A stretch of DNA of 18,423 bases from an uncultured Bacteroidales bacterium (GTDB lineage Bacteria; Bacteroidota; Bacteroidia; Bacteroidales; P3), in contig CALEPD010000186.1 in assembly GCA_937910265.1 (NCBI GenBank), forward strand, positions 1 to 18,423, in the 5' to 3' direction. Below the pieces are notes generated by a model, which was not told the origin of the DNA, did not search any database, and worked only from the letters and a program-made list of their open reading frames with translations. Each line of letters starts with the position of its first letter. Positions within the stretch are counted from its first letter, which is position 1. A program made the translations under genes and the position numbers. Shown here in pieces: positions 7,354 to 14,697 of this stretch.

Positions 7354-7578
7354 CAAAAAAAACACATCCAAACGCACCCGTTATGCAATTTTTTTATGCC
7401 AACACTTGTAAATGTCAATATTTTTTGCGTACTTAGTGAAAAGTTGTATATATTGGCAGTATTTGGTAGTTGTTTGATTTATAATGTGAAACCATGAAAT
7501 CTGACCAATGTGAGCAACCGCGTGGAATGCAATTTTATCAAAATAATTCAACCAACAAGTAACTATAACGATATTATT

Positions 7579-7920
7579 ATGACATTGAGAGATGTTGTTG
7601 CATTGCTGGATGCTACTGTTTTCCTTGGAGAGGAACGGCTCGGCGAAAACGTAACTACTGCTTTTGCCTCCGATTTAATGAGCGATGTACTGACGTTGCG
7701 AGAAAGTCCAGTCCTCCTTACTGGGTTGTGTAACATCCAGACAATTAGAACTTGCGACATGGCAAACATCGATGTGGTGATCTTTGTCAGAAACAAAAAG
7801 CCAACCGAAGATATGATTGCTTTGGCGGCCGAAAACGATATGGTCCTGTTGGCCTGTTCAAGCTCCATGTTCAAGAGCAGCGGTATCTTGTACAAGGCAG
7901 GCCTGCAACCATTGTATTAA
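7579..7920 (+). CDS. DRTGG-domain protein of hydrogenase-associated type
   Basis: A small, single-domain cytoplasmic protein of 113 residues. The DRTGG domain is a ligand-binding-like fold also found in phosphotransacetylase N-termini and some CBS-domain proteins; its role in hydrogenase loci is not established. The strings TTAFASDLMSDVLTL, PVLLTGLCNIQTIRTCDMANI, VVIFVRNKKP and CSSSMFKSSGILYKAGLQ match the stand-alone version found next to [FeFe] hydrogenases in anaerobes such as Clostridia (recalled). I chose the ATG at 7579 because the domain begins there; an in-frame ATG at 7510 adds 23 non-domain residues. It is followed after 16 bases by the RsbW-like ATPase gene and then the hydrogenase-like gene, forming a tight unit. 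A regulatory or sensing role is inferred. Confidence 0.8.
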   Translation: MTLRDVVALLDATVFLGEERLGENVTTAFASDLMSDVLTLRESPVLLTGLCNIQTIRTCDMANIDVVIFVRNKKPTEDMIALAAENDMVLLACSSSMFKSSGILYKAGLQPLY

Positions 7921-7936
7921 TTTATAACAACAAACC

Positions 7937-8350
7937 ATGCATCAAGAGTACATAATTGTAGAAGGCGATTTCGTCAATGCCGGCGCAGCTTCAAGTGCAG
8001 TCAAGAAAACTCTAAAGCAGTTGAACGTCAATGCCCAGGTTATCAAGAGGGTCGTCGTCGCTCTATACGAAGCCGAAGTCAATGCCATAGCCCACGCCTA
8101 TGGTGGTAAAGTGATTGTGGACATCGACGGCACCAAAATCAAGATGGTCGTCGCCGATAAAGGTCCTGGCATTGCCGATGTCTCACTTGCAATGCAGGAA
8201 GGCTACTCCACTGCCCGCCCCGAAGTCCGCGACATGGGTTTCGGTGCCGGTATGGGGTTGCCCAACATGCGGAAAAATGTCGACAAACTAAATGTCATCT
8301 CCGAAGTCGGTGTCGGAACCACCGTCGAAATGGAAGTCAATTTTGTATAA
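7937..8350 (+). CDS. RsbW/SpoIIAB-like GHKL ATP-binding protein
   Basis: A stand-alone histidine-kinase-type ATPase domain of 137 residues, as in anti-sigma factor/serine kinases of the RsbW and SpoIIAB group. The N box is ALYEAEVNAIAHA (Glu45, Asn49), the G1 box is DKGPGI (Asp74), and the G2 box is GFGAGMGLPNM; a C-terminal VGVGTTVEMEV strand closes the Bergerat fold. There is no phosphoacceptor His domain and no membrane segment. No sigma factor or STAS-domain antagonist is encoded nearby, so its partner is unknown. Its position between the DRTGG protein (16 bases) and the hydrogenase-like protein (13 bases) suggests it passes on a signal from that protein, which is inference. Confidence 0.85.
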   Translation: MHQEYIIVEGDFVNAGAASSAVKKTLKQLNVNAQVIKRVVVALYEAEVNAIAHAYGGKVIVDIDGTKIKMVVADKGPGIADVSLAMQEGYSTARPEVRDMGFGAGMGLPNMRKNVDKLNVISEVGVGTTVEMEVNFV

Positions 8351-8363
8351 ACAATAATATAAC

Positions 8364-9731
8364 ATGACCTTTTACCACGCACTTGAGATAAATGATGATT
8401 TGTGTATCGGCTGCTCCCGATGCATGAAAACCTGTCCAACCGAGGCTATCCGCATTCGGGACGGTAAGGCATTTATACAAGAACACCGGTGCATCGACTG
8501 TGGTAAATGTTACGAAAGTTGCCCTGTCAATGCCATCTACGTCAAACAGGACGACTTCGAGTCCATTCACAATTATGCTCATTCTGTTGTCCTCATCCCG
8601 GCGGTCTTCATGGGGCAGTTCCCCGACGACATCAGAGTGTCCAGAGTATATGCAGCCATCAAGGAACTTGGTTTCAAACATGTATACGAAATCGAGTCGG
8701 CTGCCATGATATATAACGATGCCAAAAACATGTACATACGCGACCACGCCGGTGGCGAGCCCTTCATTTCGAGCTTCTGCCCGGCAATCATCCGTCTGAT
8801 ACAGATAAAGTACCCATCTCTGGTCGAAAACGTCATGCACATCAAGGCCCCGTTGGATCTTTCCGCCATGTATGCACTCGAAATGCTCAAGGACCAAGGT
8901 GTCAAGCGGGAAGACATCGGAGTGTTCTACGTTACACCATGCGCCGCCAAGATCGCGGCGGTGAAATCCCCGGTCGGTGAGGAGCGTTCCGTCATCGACG
9001 GAGTCATCAACATGGACTCGCTATACAATCTCGTTTACAAGAAAATCAAGGAGCAGGGCAAGAATTACACCTGCCAGCCCGCCAGCTCTCCACGACTCTC
9101 ATCCGACGCCATCCTGTCAACACTCACCAATGGCGAGCGTAGGCTCTCCATGGCGAAACGTTCCTATGCCATCGATGGCATCGACAATGTCGTCGACTTC
9201 CTCGACAAACTTGAAAACGATGAAATTGAAGGCGTCGAGTTTCTTGAACTGCGCGCTTGCGACCAAAGCTGTGCTGGGGCGTTACTCTCATACGAAAACC
9301 GATTCCTCTGCAGCGAGCGAATGTACAACCGGGCTCGCAAAACAGCCGAACGCGAACGCAACGGCGAGCTCCCGAAGGACCGCGAGATGGAGCGTTACAA
9401 GGATCACCTTCTCGCAAACTCACACCTGCAACCAATACAGCCCCGTTCAATGCTCAGCCTCGATTACGACATCTCCAAGGCGCTTGAGAAAATGGAGAAA
9501 ATAAACCGCGTAAAGCAGGCTCTTCCGCAAATCGACTGCGGCCTGTGCGGCGCCCCCACATGCGATGTCTTTGCGACCGACGCCGTCTGCGAGGGAACCG
9601 GACTGATGGGTTGCGTGTTCTTTCAGCGTTATTTCGAATCCAAGAACAAAATATCCCACTCCGAAGGCATCGAGGCAATGAACGCCGTATGGGGTCAAAA
9701 CCGAGTCAAGGACATCGACGACATGTCATAG
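8364..9731 (+). CDS. [FeFe]-hydrogenase-like iron-sulfur protein, putative H2 sensor (HydS-like) without PAS domain
   Basis: 455 residues in three parts. First, two [4Fe-4S] ferredoxin motifs (Cys14, 17, 20, 24 and Cys43, 46, 49, 53). Second, an H-cluster domain with all three loops: SSFCPAI (Cys139), TPCAAKIAA (Cys193) and RACDQSCAG (Cys299, Cys303). Third, a C-terminal [4Fe-4S] motif, DCGLCGAPTC then GCVF (Cys392, 395, 400, 417). The four Cys positions that hold the H-cluster in true hydrogenases are kept. The neighbouring proton-relay Cys (first Cys of TSCCP) is Phe138, and the Glu of MPCxxKxxE is absent. Sensory (group C) relatives carry this domain order plus a PAS domain, which is missing here. 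With the DRTGG and RsbW-like genes it probably senses H2 or redox state; catalysis is likely weak. Role inferred. Confidence 0.8.
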   Translation: MTFYHALEINDDLCIGCSRCMKTCPTEAIRIRDGKAFIQEHRCIDCGKCYESCPVNAIYVKQDDFESIHNYAHSVVLIPAVFMGQFPDDIRVSRVYAAIKELGFKHVYEIESAAMIYNDAKNMYIRDHAGGEPFISSFCPAIIRLIQIKYPSLVENVMHIKAPLDLSAMYALEMLKDQGVKREDIGVFYVTPCAAKIAAVKSPVGEERSVIDGVINMDSLYNLVYKKIKEQGKNYTCQPASSPRLSSDAILSTLTNGERRLSMAKRSYAIDGIDNVVDFLDKLENDEIEGVEFLELRACDQSCAGALLSYENRFLCSERMYNRARKTAERERNGELPKDREMERYKDHLLANSHLQPIQPRSMLSLDYDISKALEKMEKINRVKQALPQIDCGLCGAPTCDVFATDAVCEGTGLMGCVFFQRYFESKNKISHSEGIEAMNAVWGQNRVKDIDDMS

Positions 9732-9993
9732 CCCACACACCCCAACAAGGTACATGCCATTCTTCAGTCCATTTATTATCAATCCATTGTCGTGAGTTAG
9801 CCTCCTTACGCAACCGTTATCTATTTCATTTTCCGTACAGTCCATTCTATTCCGCAACAATCCGAAAAAGCATCAATCGCGAGCCTGCCGTCCTGCCATT
9901 CCGAAGGTGTGTTTTCGTAATGCGTACTTTTTATTGTAAATGCTTGATAAACAGCGATTCTTTGTGGATTATCTTCTTTTTTTGCCAAAAAAT

Positions 9994-10023
9994 TTTGCAA
10001 TATAAATAAAAAATGTATTTTTG
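9994..10023 (+). promoter_or_regulatory. Bacteroidetes-type promoter of the hydrogenase operon
   Basis: TTTG (9994-9997), an 18-base spacer, and TATTTTTG (10016-10023) fit the Bacteroidetes -33/-7 promoter, one base short of the usual spacing. Transcription would begin near 10030, leaving an 80-base leader that holds a palindrome before the first gene at 10111. Confidence 0.65.
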
Positions 10024-10047
10024 CATAATTACCTATAAAAGGTGTTT

Positions 10048-10069
10048 TGTTTGTAAAATGTTATAAACA
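10048..10069 (+). promoter_or_regulatory. Palindromic candidate operator in the hydrogenase leader
   Basis: Arms TGTTTGTAA (10048-10056) and TTATAAACA (10061-10069) flank AATG and pair over nine positions with one G-T mismatch. It lies just after the predicted transcription start, where a repressor would block. The half-site and 4-base centre recall the redox repressor Rex (TTGT...ACAA type) more than other regulators, but the match to Rex consensus is imperfect and the regulator is not known. Confidence 0.4.
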
Positions 10070-10097
10070 AATAGTATATATATATTAATCCAAAAAC

Positions 10098-10104
10098 AAA
10101 GGAG
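10098..10104 (+). promoter_or_regulatory. Strong Shine-Dalgarno site before the [2Fe-2S] protein gene
   Basis: AAAGGAG sits six bases before the ATG at 10111. Bacteroidetes genes usually lack such sites, and most genes in this window do, so this one stands out and fixes the start. Confidence 0.6.
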
Positions 10105-10110
10105 ATTCAG

Positions 10111-10506
10111 ATGACAAAAGTTAAATCACTGGCTGACCTTAAGGCCATGAGAGAAAAACTCCAATCAACTCTCGATATCCGCGAAAAGGCGGAAAATCCT
10201 GAGGCGTTGGTGCAAGTCAAAATTGCTATGGCAACTTGCGGTATAGCAGCTGGAGCAAAACAAGTCATGGAGCACATGATGGCTAAAGCTGAGGAATTAG
10301 GCATACCCGCAGTGTTTACCCAAACGGGTTGTATGGGCTATTGCCATGCAGAACCCACACTCGAAGTGCGAGTTCCGGGCAAAGACCCCATCGTTTTCGG
10401 ACATGTTGACAACAGCCGCGCCGACGAAATCCTGACCAAATACGTTCAAAACGGCGAGTTGGTCGAGGGTATCATTCCTGTTAACTATGAAACTATCGAC
10501 AAGTAA
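10111..10506 (+). CDS. Thioredoxin-like [2Fe-2S] ferredoxin subunit of the hydrogenase operon
   Basis: A 131-residue protein of the NuoE C-terminal, thioredoxin-like [2Fe-2S] fold, often encoded with bifurcating [FeFe] hydrogenases (called HydD in some clusters). The first cluster ligand region is MATCGIAAGAKQVMEHM (Cys43), the second TGCMGYCHAEPTLEVRVPG, with a CxxxC pair. The N-terminal 35 residues are charged and helical (SLADLKAMREKLQSTLDIREKA), as in relatives. It presumably carries electrons within or to the HydABC complex; whether it is a stable subunit varies between organisms and is not known here. Predicted to be first gene of its transcript, with its own strong ribosome binding site, and 20 bases ahead of hydB. 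Confidence 0.85.
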   Translation: MTKVKSLADLKAMREKLQSTLDIREKAENPEALVQVKIAMATCGIAAGAKQVMEHMMAKAEELGIPAVFTQTGCMGYCHAEPTLEVRVPGKDPIVFGHVDNSRADEILTKYVQNGELVEGIIPVNYETIDK

Positions 10507-10512
10507 AGAAAC

Positions 10513-10517
10513 GGAGG
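10513..10517 (+). promoter_or_regulatory. Shine-Dalgarno site before hydB
   Basis: GGAGG lies nine bases before the hydB ATG at 10527, inside the 20-base gap between genes. It is a second strong site in a genome type that rarely uses them. Confidence 0.55.
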
Positions 10518-10526
10518 ACAAACACA

Positions 10527-12341
10527 ATGGCAAAATACAAAATGCACGTTCTCATCTGCGGTGGTACCGGATGTAAGTCTAGTAACAGTATGCAGATTTT
10601 TGACAACTTCCAGACTATTCTTAAGGAAAAAGGTTTAGAAAACGAAGTTCAAGTAATTAAAACTGGTTGTTTCGGATTCTGTGAGAAGGGCCCCATCGTC
10701 AAAATCATGCCCGACAACACTTTCTATACACAAGTAGAGCCCGACAATGTTCGTCGTATCGTTGAGGAACATCTCATTAAAGGTCGTAAGGTTCCCGAAT
10801 TGCTGTATATGAACCCCGAAAACAACGAGCACGTATCCGATTCAAGACACATGGATTTCTACAAAAAACAGATTCGTATCGCTTTGCGTAACTGTGGTTT
10901 TGTTGATCCTGAAAATATCGAAGAGTGCATCTCTCGCGGCGGTTACGAGGCCCTCGGTAAATGTCTTACCGAAATGACTCCTGAGCAAGTAATTGCCGAA
11001 GTTAAGGCTTCCGGTTTGCGCGGCCGTGGTGGCGCAGGTTTCCCCACCGGCTTGAAATGGGAACTCTGTGCTAAGAACAAAGCAGATCAGAAATACGTAG
11101 TTTGCAACGCTGACGAAGGTGACCCAGGTGCATTCATGGACCGTTCCATCCTCGAAGGAGACCCCAACAGCATCGTTGAAGCTATGGCCATCTGCGGTTA
11201 CGCCATCGGCGCTACCAAAGGTTTGGTTTACATCCGTGCTGAATACCCACTCGCTATCGACCGTCTCAAAATCGCCATCGAGCAGGCTCGTGAATACGGC
11301 CTCTTGGGCAAAGACATCTTAGGTAGCGGCTTCGATTTCGATATCGAACTCCGTTACGGTGCCGGCGCATTCGTATGCGGCGAAGAAACCGCCCTCATCC
11401 ACTCAATGGAAGGCCAACGTGGCGAGCCTACCTTCAAACCACCATTCCCGGCAGTTAGCGGTTACATGGGAAAACCCACCAACGTAAACAACGTTGAAAC
11501 CTTCGCCAACATTCCGGTTATCATCACCAAAGGCGCTGAATGGTTCAGCTCAATCGGCACCGAGAAATCCAAAGGTACCAAAGTATTCGCTTTGGCAGGA
11601 CAAATCAACAACGTCGGTTTGATCGAAGTTCCTATGGGCATCACCTTACGTGAAATCGTTTACGAAATCGGTGGTGGCATCAAGGGCGGCCGTCAATTCA
11701 AGGCTGTTCAAACTGGTGGTCCTTCCGGTGGTTGCTTGACCGCTAAACACTTGGATACTCCTATCGACTACGATTCATTGGTGGCTGCAGGCTCCATGAT
11801 GGGCTCCGGCGGTATGGTCGTTATGGATGAGACTTCCTGTATGCCCGCTATCGCAAAATTCTATCTCGAATTCACCTGCGAGGAAAGCTGCGGTAAATGT
11901 TCACCCTGTCGCATCGGTAACAAACGTCTCTGCGAAATGTTGGAGAAAATCACCGACGGTCGCGGTACTATGGAGGACCTCTACGAATTGCGCAACCTCG
12001 CCGACGTAATCAAGGATACCGCTCTTTGCGGCTTAGGTCAAACTTCACCCAACCCAGTACTCAGTACTCTCGACAACTTCTGGGATGAATATGTAGAGCA
12101 CGTTGAAGACAAGAAATGCCGTGCCGGCGTTTGCAAGAAGCTCATGATGTATTCCATCGATCAGGAAAAATGTATCGGATGTGGCAAGTGCGCCAAGGGC
12201 TGTCCCGCCGACGCCATCACCCGTACCGATTATATCGCTCCAGGTCATAAATTGGCTTCTATGGTTATTAATACCGAAACCTGTCTCAAGTGCGGCGCTT
12301 GTATAAGCAGCTGTAAATTTGGTGCTATTTCAGTTAAATAA
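10527..12341 (+). CDS. hydB: Electron-bifurcating [FeFe] hydrogenase subunit HydB (NuoF-like, NAD(H)- and FMN-binding)
   Basis: HydB is the flavin subunit where NADH and ferredoxin electrons meet in HydABC. The 604-residue protein shows the full layout. An N-terminal thioredoxin-like [2Fe-2S] domain has Cys11, 16, 48 and 52 (CGGTGC, TGCFGFC). The NuoF core carries GLRGRGGAGFPTG (about 164-175), CNADEGDPGAFMDR, and YGAGAFVCGEETAL for NADH and FMN binding. A [4Fe-4S] site is CEESCGKCSPCRIG (Cys455, 458, 461) with Cys501. A C-terminal ferredoxin domain has two [4Fe-4S] motifs (Cys549, 552, 555, 559 and Cys586, 589, 592, 596). That C-terminal domain separates HydB from plain NuoF. Codon use is strongly biased toward a few codons, as expected for an abundant enzyme. 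Bifurcation is inferred from family and operon. Confidence 0.95.
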   Translation: MAKYKMHVLICGGTGCKSSNSMQIFDNFQTILKEKGLENEVQVIKTGCFGFCEKGPIVKIMPDNTFYTQVEPDNVRRIVEEHLIKGRKVPELLYMNPENNEHVSDSRHMDFYKKQIRIALRNCGFVDPENIEECISRGGYEALGKCLTEMTPEQVIAEVKASGLRGRGGAGFPTGLKWELCAKNKADQKYVVCNADEGDPGAFMDRSILEGDPNSIVEAMAICGYAIGATKGLVYIRAEYPLAIDRLKIAIEQAREYGLLGKDILGSGFDFDIELRYGAGAFVCGEETALIHSMEGQRGEPTFKPPFPAVSGYMGKPTNVNNVETFANIPVIITKGAEWFSSIGTEKSKGTKVFALAGQINNVGLIEVPMGITLREIVYEIGGGIKGGRQFKAVQTGGPSGGCLTAKHLDTPIDYDSLVAAGSMMGSGGMVVMDETSCMPAIAKFYLEFTCEESCGKCSPCRIGNKRLCEMLEKITDGRGTMEDLYELRNLADVIKDTALCGLGQTSPNPVLSTLDNFWDEYVEHVEDKKCRAGVCKKLMMYSIDQEKCIGCGKCAKGCPADAITRTDYIAPGHKLASMVINTETCLKCGACISSCKFGAISVK

Positions 12342-12363
12342 ACAATTAAAAATCTGAAGAATA

Positions 12364-14130
12364 ATGATTAATCTCACTATAGATAACAAGCCGGTTCAAG
12401 TAGCTGAAGGCACTACTATTTTAAAAGCTGCCCGCCAAGCCGGTATTGATATTCCCACATTGTGTTATTTTGAACTTGATGGGATGAAGTTTGAAAACAA
12501 ACCTGGCGGATGCCGCGTTTGTGTTGTAGAGGTAAAAGGTCGTAGAAACCTTGCGCCCGCTTGTGCAACCGACTGTATGGAAGGTATGGAAGTTTTCACC
12601 CATACTGCCCGTGTAATCAATGCACGCAAAACTGTTGTTGAATTGATCCTTTCCGACCACCCGAACGATTGTTTGCAGTGCGAAAAGAACGGCGATTGCG
12701 AATTGCAGACCCTCGCCGCTCGTCTCGGCATCCGCGAAATCCCCTTCAAGGGCGAACAATCAACCTACCGCAAAGACCGCACCCTGAGCGTTGAGCGCGA
12801 CATGGACAAATGCGTTATGTGCCGTCGTTGCGAAAATATGTGTAACAACTTCCAAAGTGCAGGTGCTCTCAGCGCTATAAACCGTGGATTCCAGGCAGTT
12901 GTTGCCCCCGCTTTCGAGCAAAACCTCGGCGACTCCAGCTGTATCAACTGCGGTCAGTGCGTTCAAGTATGCCCCGTTGGCGCTTTGACCTTGGTCGACA
13001 ACATTGGTGATGTAATGAAAGCCATCGCCGATCCTACCAAGAAAGTTATCGTTCAAACCGCTCCCGCTGTTCGCGTGGCTTTGGGCGAAGAATTTGGCAT
13101 GCAACCCGGTGAAATCGTTACCGGTAAAATGGCTGCCGCTCTCCGTCGTCTTGGTTTCGACTATGTATTCGATACCGATTGGAGCGCAGACCTCACCATC
13201 ATGGAAGAAGGTACCGAGTTGTTGGGCCGCGTTAAGAAAGTCCTCGCTGGCGAAAAAGCAGCGTTGCCTCTCTTCACCTCCTGCTGCCCGGGTTGGGTAA
13301 GCTTCTACGAAAAGAGCTTCCCCGATTTGTTGGATTATCCTTCAACCGCCAAGTCACCCCAACAAATGTTCGGCGCAGTCGCCAAGAACTATTTTGCACC
13401 CAAAATCGGTGTTAAACGCGAAGACCTCGTGGTTGTATCCATCATGCCTTGCCTCGCCAAGAAGAGCGAATGCGCACGCGACGAATTCAAGGTAAACGGC
13501 GATCCCGATGTAAACTTCTCTCTCACCACCCGTGAATTGGCCCACATGATCAAACAGTGCAACCTCGACCTCGTTAAAATGCCTGAGGAAGATTTCGATA
13601 GCCCGCTCGGTCAATCAACCGGTGCCAGCGTTATCTTTGGTGCTACCGGTGGTGTTATGGAGGCAGCTGTTCGTACAGCTTACGAAGTTCACACTGGCAA
13701 ACCGCTCCCGAAAATCGATCTCGAAGAGGTTCGTGGATTCGATGGCATCAAAACCGCTGTTATCGATTTTGCAGGTCTACCAGTTAAGGTTGGTGTATGC
13801 TACGGCTTGAGCAACGCCCGCAAAATGATGGAAGAAGTCCGCAAAGGCAACCCCAACGGATACCATTTCATCGAAGTTATGGCTTGTCCTGGTGGCTGTA
13901 TCGGCGGTGCCGGTCAACCCTACCACCACGGAGACAGCGACATCATCCGTAAACGTATGGAAGCAACCTATCGCGAAGATGCCGGCAAACCAATCCGTAA
14001 ATCACACGAAAATCCCGATATCATCGCTATTTACAAAGAGTACTACGGCGAACCTTGTGGTCACCTCAGTCACGAGCAGCTTCATACCCATTATTTTGAC
14101 AAATCGGACAAGATTGAAGCTACCAAATAA
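12364..14130 (+). CDS. hydA: Electron-bifurcating [FeFe] hydrogenase catalytic subunit HydA
   Basis: HydA holds the H-cluster and makes or oxidises H2. The 588 residues contain, in order, an N-terminal [2Fe-2S] NuoG-like domain (Cys34, 50, 53, 67); a His-ligated [4Fe-4S] motif (His99, Cys103, 106, 112); two ferredoxin [4Fe-4S] motifs (Cys150, 153, 156, 160 and Cys193, 196, 199, 203); and the H-cluster domain. H-cluster loops are canonical: TSCCPGW (Cys307 proton relay, Cys308 ligand), MPCLAKKSE (Cys363) and EVMACPGGCIGGAGQP (Cys508, Cys512). The small-subunit-like C-terminus (YREDAGKPIRKSHENP, YYGEPCGHLSHEQLHTHY) is intact. The family's usual extra [2Fe-2S] domain at the extreme C-terminus, as in Thermotoga, is absent. 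It starts 22 bases after hydB. Maturases HydEFG are not in the window. Confidence 0.96.
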   Translation: MINLTIDNKPVQVAEGTTILKAARQAGIDIPTLCYFELDGMKFENKPGGCRVCVVEVKGRRNLAPACATDCMEGMEVFTHTARVINARKTVVELILSDHPNDCLQCEKNGDCELQTLAARLGIREIPFKGEQSTYRKDRTLSVERDMDKCVMCRRCENMCNNFQSAGALSAINRGFQAVVAPAFEQNLGDSSCINCGQCVQVCPVGALTLVDNIGDVMKAIADPTKKVIVQTAPAVRVALGEEFGMQPGEIVTGKMAAALRRLGFDYVFDTDWSADLTIMEEGTELLGRVKKVLAGEKAALPLFTSCCPGWVSFYEKSFPDLLDYPSTAKSPQQMFGAVAKNYFAPKIGVKREDLVVVSIMPCLAKKSECARDEFKVNGDPDVNFSLTTRELAHMIKQCNLDLVKMPEEDFDSPLGQSTGASVIFGATGGVMEAAVRTAYEVHTGKPLPKIDLEEVRGFDGIKTAVIDFAGLPVKVGVCYGLSNARKMMEEVRKGNPNGYHFIEVMACPGGCIGGAGQPYHHGDSDIIRKRMEATYREDAGKPIRKSHENPDIIAIYKEYYGEPCGHLSHEQLHTHYFDKSDKIEATK

Positions 14131-14155
14131 GTGTTAACCTTAAAAGATTTAAACA

Positions 14156-14632
14156 ATGGCTAATATAAAACTGTCAGAAGACAAAATTAATGTTATCAAA
14201 GAGATTGCTAAATCTTTTGGTAATAATGCCGGTGAGGTCATCAACGTTCTTCACCGTGTGCAGGGCACATTTGGCTATCTTCCTGCTGAAGTTCAAGAAG
14301 TTGTTGCCCACGAGTTGAATATGCCCGTAGCTAAGGTTTACGGCATCGTATCCTTCTACTCTTTCTTCACTATGGAGCCCAAGGGCAAATATCCCATCGA
14401 TGTTTGCATGGGTACCGCTTGCTATGTTCGTGGTGCTGAAAAAGTGCTCGACGCTTTCAAACGCGAACTCAATGTCGAAATCGGTAAATGTACTGCCGAC
14501 GGCAAGTTCTCTTTGAACACTTTGCGTTGCGTAGGTGCTTGCGGTCTTGCTCCCGTCGCCATGATCGGTGAGAAGGTCTACGGTCGTCTTACCCCGGACA
14601 TGGTTCCCGGTGTAATCGCTGAATGTAATTGA
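14156..14632 (+). CDS. hydC: [FeFe] hydrogenase subunit HydC (NuoE-like, [2Fe-2S])
   Basis: HydC is the small NuoE-type subunit that completes the HydABC complex. The 158-residue protein has the helical N-terminal domain (VLHRVQGTFGYLPAEVQ, VYGIVSFYSFF) and the thioredoxin-like [2Fe-2S] domain with Cys84, Cys89 (VCMGTACYVRGAEKVL) and Cys125, Cys129 (RCVGACGLAPV). Length and ligand spacing are normal for NuoE. It begins 25 bases after hydA and is followed by a strong terminator, so it is the last gene of the operon; in many other clusters the NuoE-like gene comes first. The stop codon lies inside a short palindrome, TGTAATT / AATTACA around GAT (14624-14640). Confidence 0.95.
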   Translation: MANIKLSEDKINVIKEIAKSFGNNAGEVINVLHRVQGTFGYLPAEVQEVVAHELNMPVAKVYGIVSFYSFFTMEPKGKYPIDVCMGTACYVRGAEKVLDAFKRELNVEIGKCTADGKFSLNTLRCVGACGLAPVAMIGEKVYGRLTPDMVPGVIAECN

Positions 14633-14653
14633 TAATTACATGGTGAAATAAGC

Positions 14654-14697
14654 AAAAAAGGTGGCATTTTCTAAGTGCCGCCTTTTTTATTTTTTTT
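14654..14697 (+). terminator. Rho-independent terminator of the hydrogenase operon
   Basis: A 13-pair stem (14654-14666 with 14676-14688, one G-U pair) with a 9-base loop is followed by a T-rich tract to 14697. The A-run on the left arm could also serve on the minus strand. It cleanly ends the hydrogenase transcript before the next gene at 14714. Confidence 0.9.

Larger units (their letters stand above)
9732..10110. other. Intergenic region before the hydrogenase structural operon
   Basis: About 378 bases with no supported gene. The first 230 bases are moderately GC-rich and carry no recognisable domain in any frame and no clear terminator for the upstream three-gene unit. The last 130 bases are very AT-rich and contain the promoter, a palindrome and a strong ribosome binding site, described separately. 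The long leader and break in spacing suggest the structural genes have their own transcript, separate from the sensor-like unit. Confidence 0.6.

Noticed and set aside
8337..8897. A 186-codon minus-strand frame over the hydrogenase-like gene
   Set aside because: It is antisense to the ferredoxin and H-cluster coding region, whose plus-strand motifs are unmistakable.
7579..9731. Anti-phage or toxin-antitoxin reading of the DRTGG and ATPase genes
   Set aside because: The third gene is clearly hydrogenase-like and the structural hydrogenase operon follows, so a hydrogen-metabolism role fits better than defence.
8364..9731. Calling this gene a second catalytic hydrogenase
   Set aside because: The proton-relay Cys and the Glu of the second loop are absent, and its neighbours are regulatory in type, so a sensor-like role is more consistent.
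10001..10110. Riboswitch in the hydrogenase leader
   Set aside because: The leader is only about 80 bases, very AT-rich, and lacks any riboswitch core I recognise; the palindrome fits a protein operator better.
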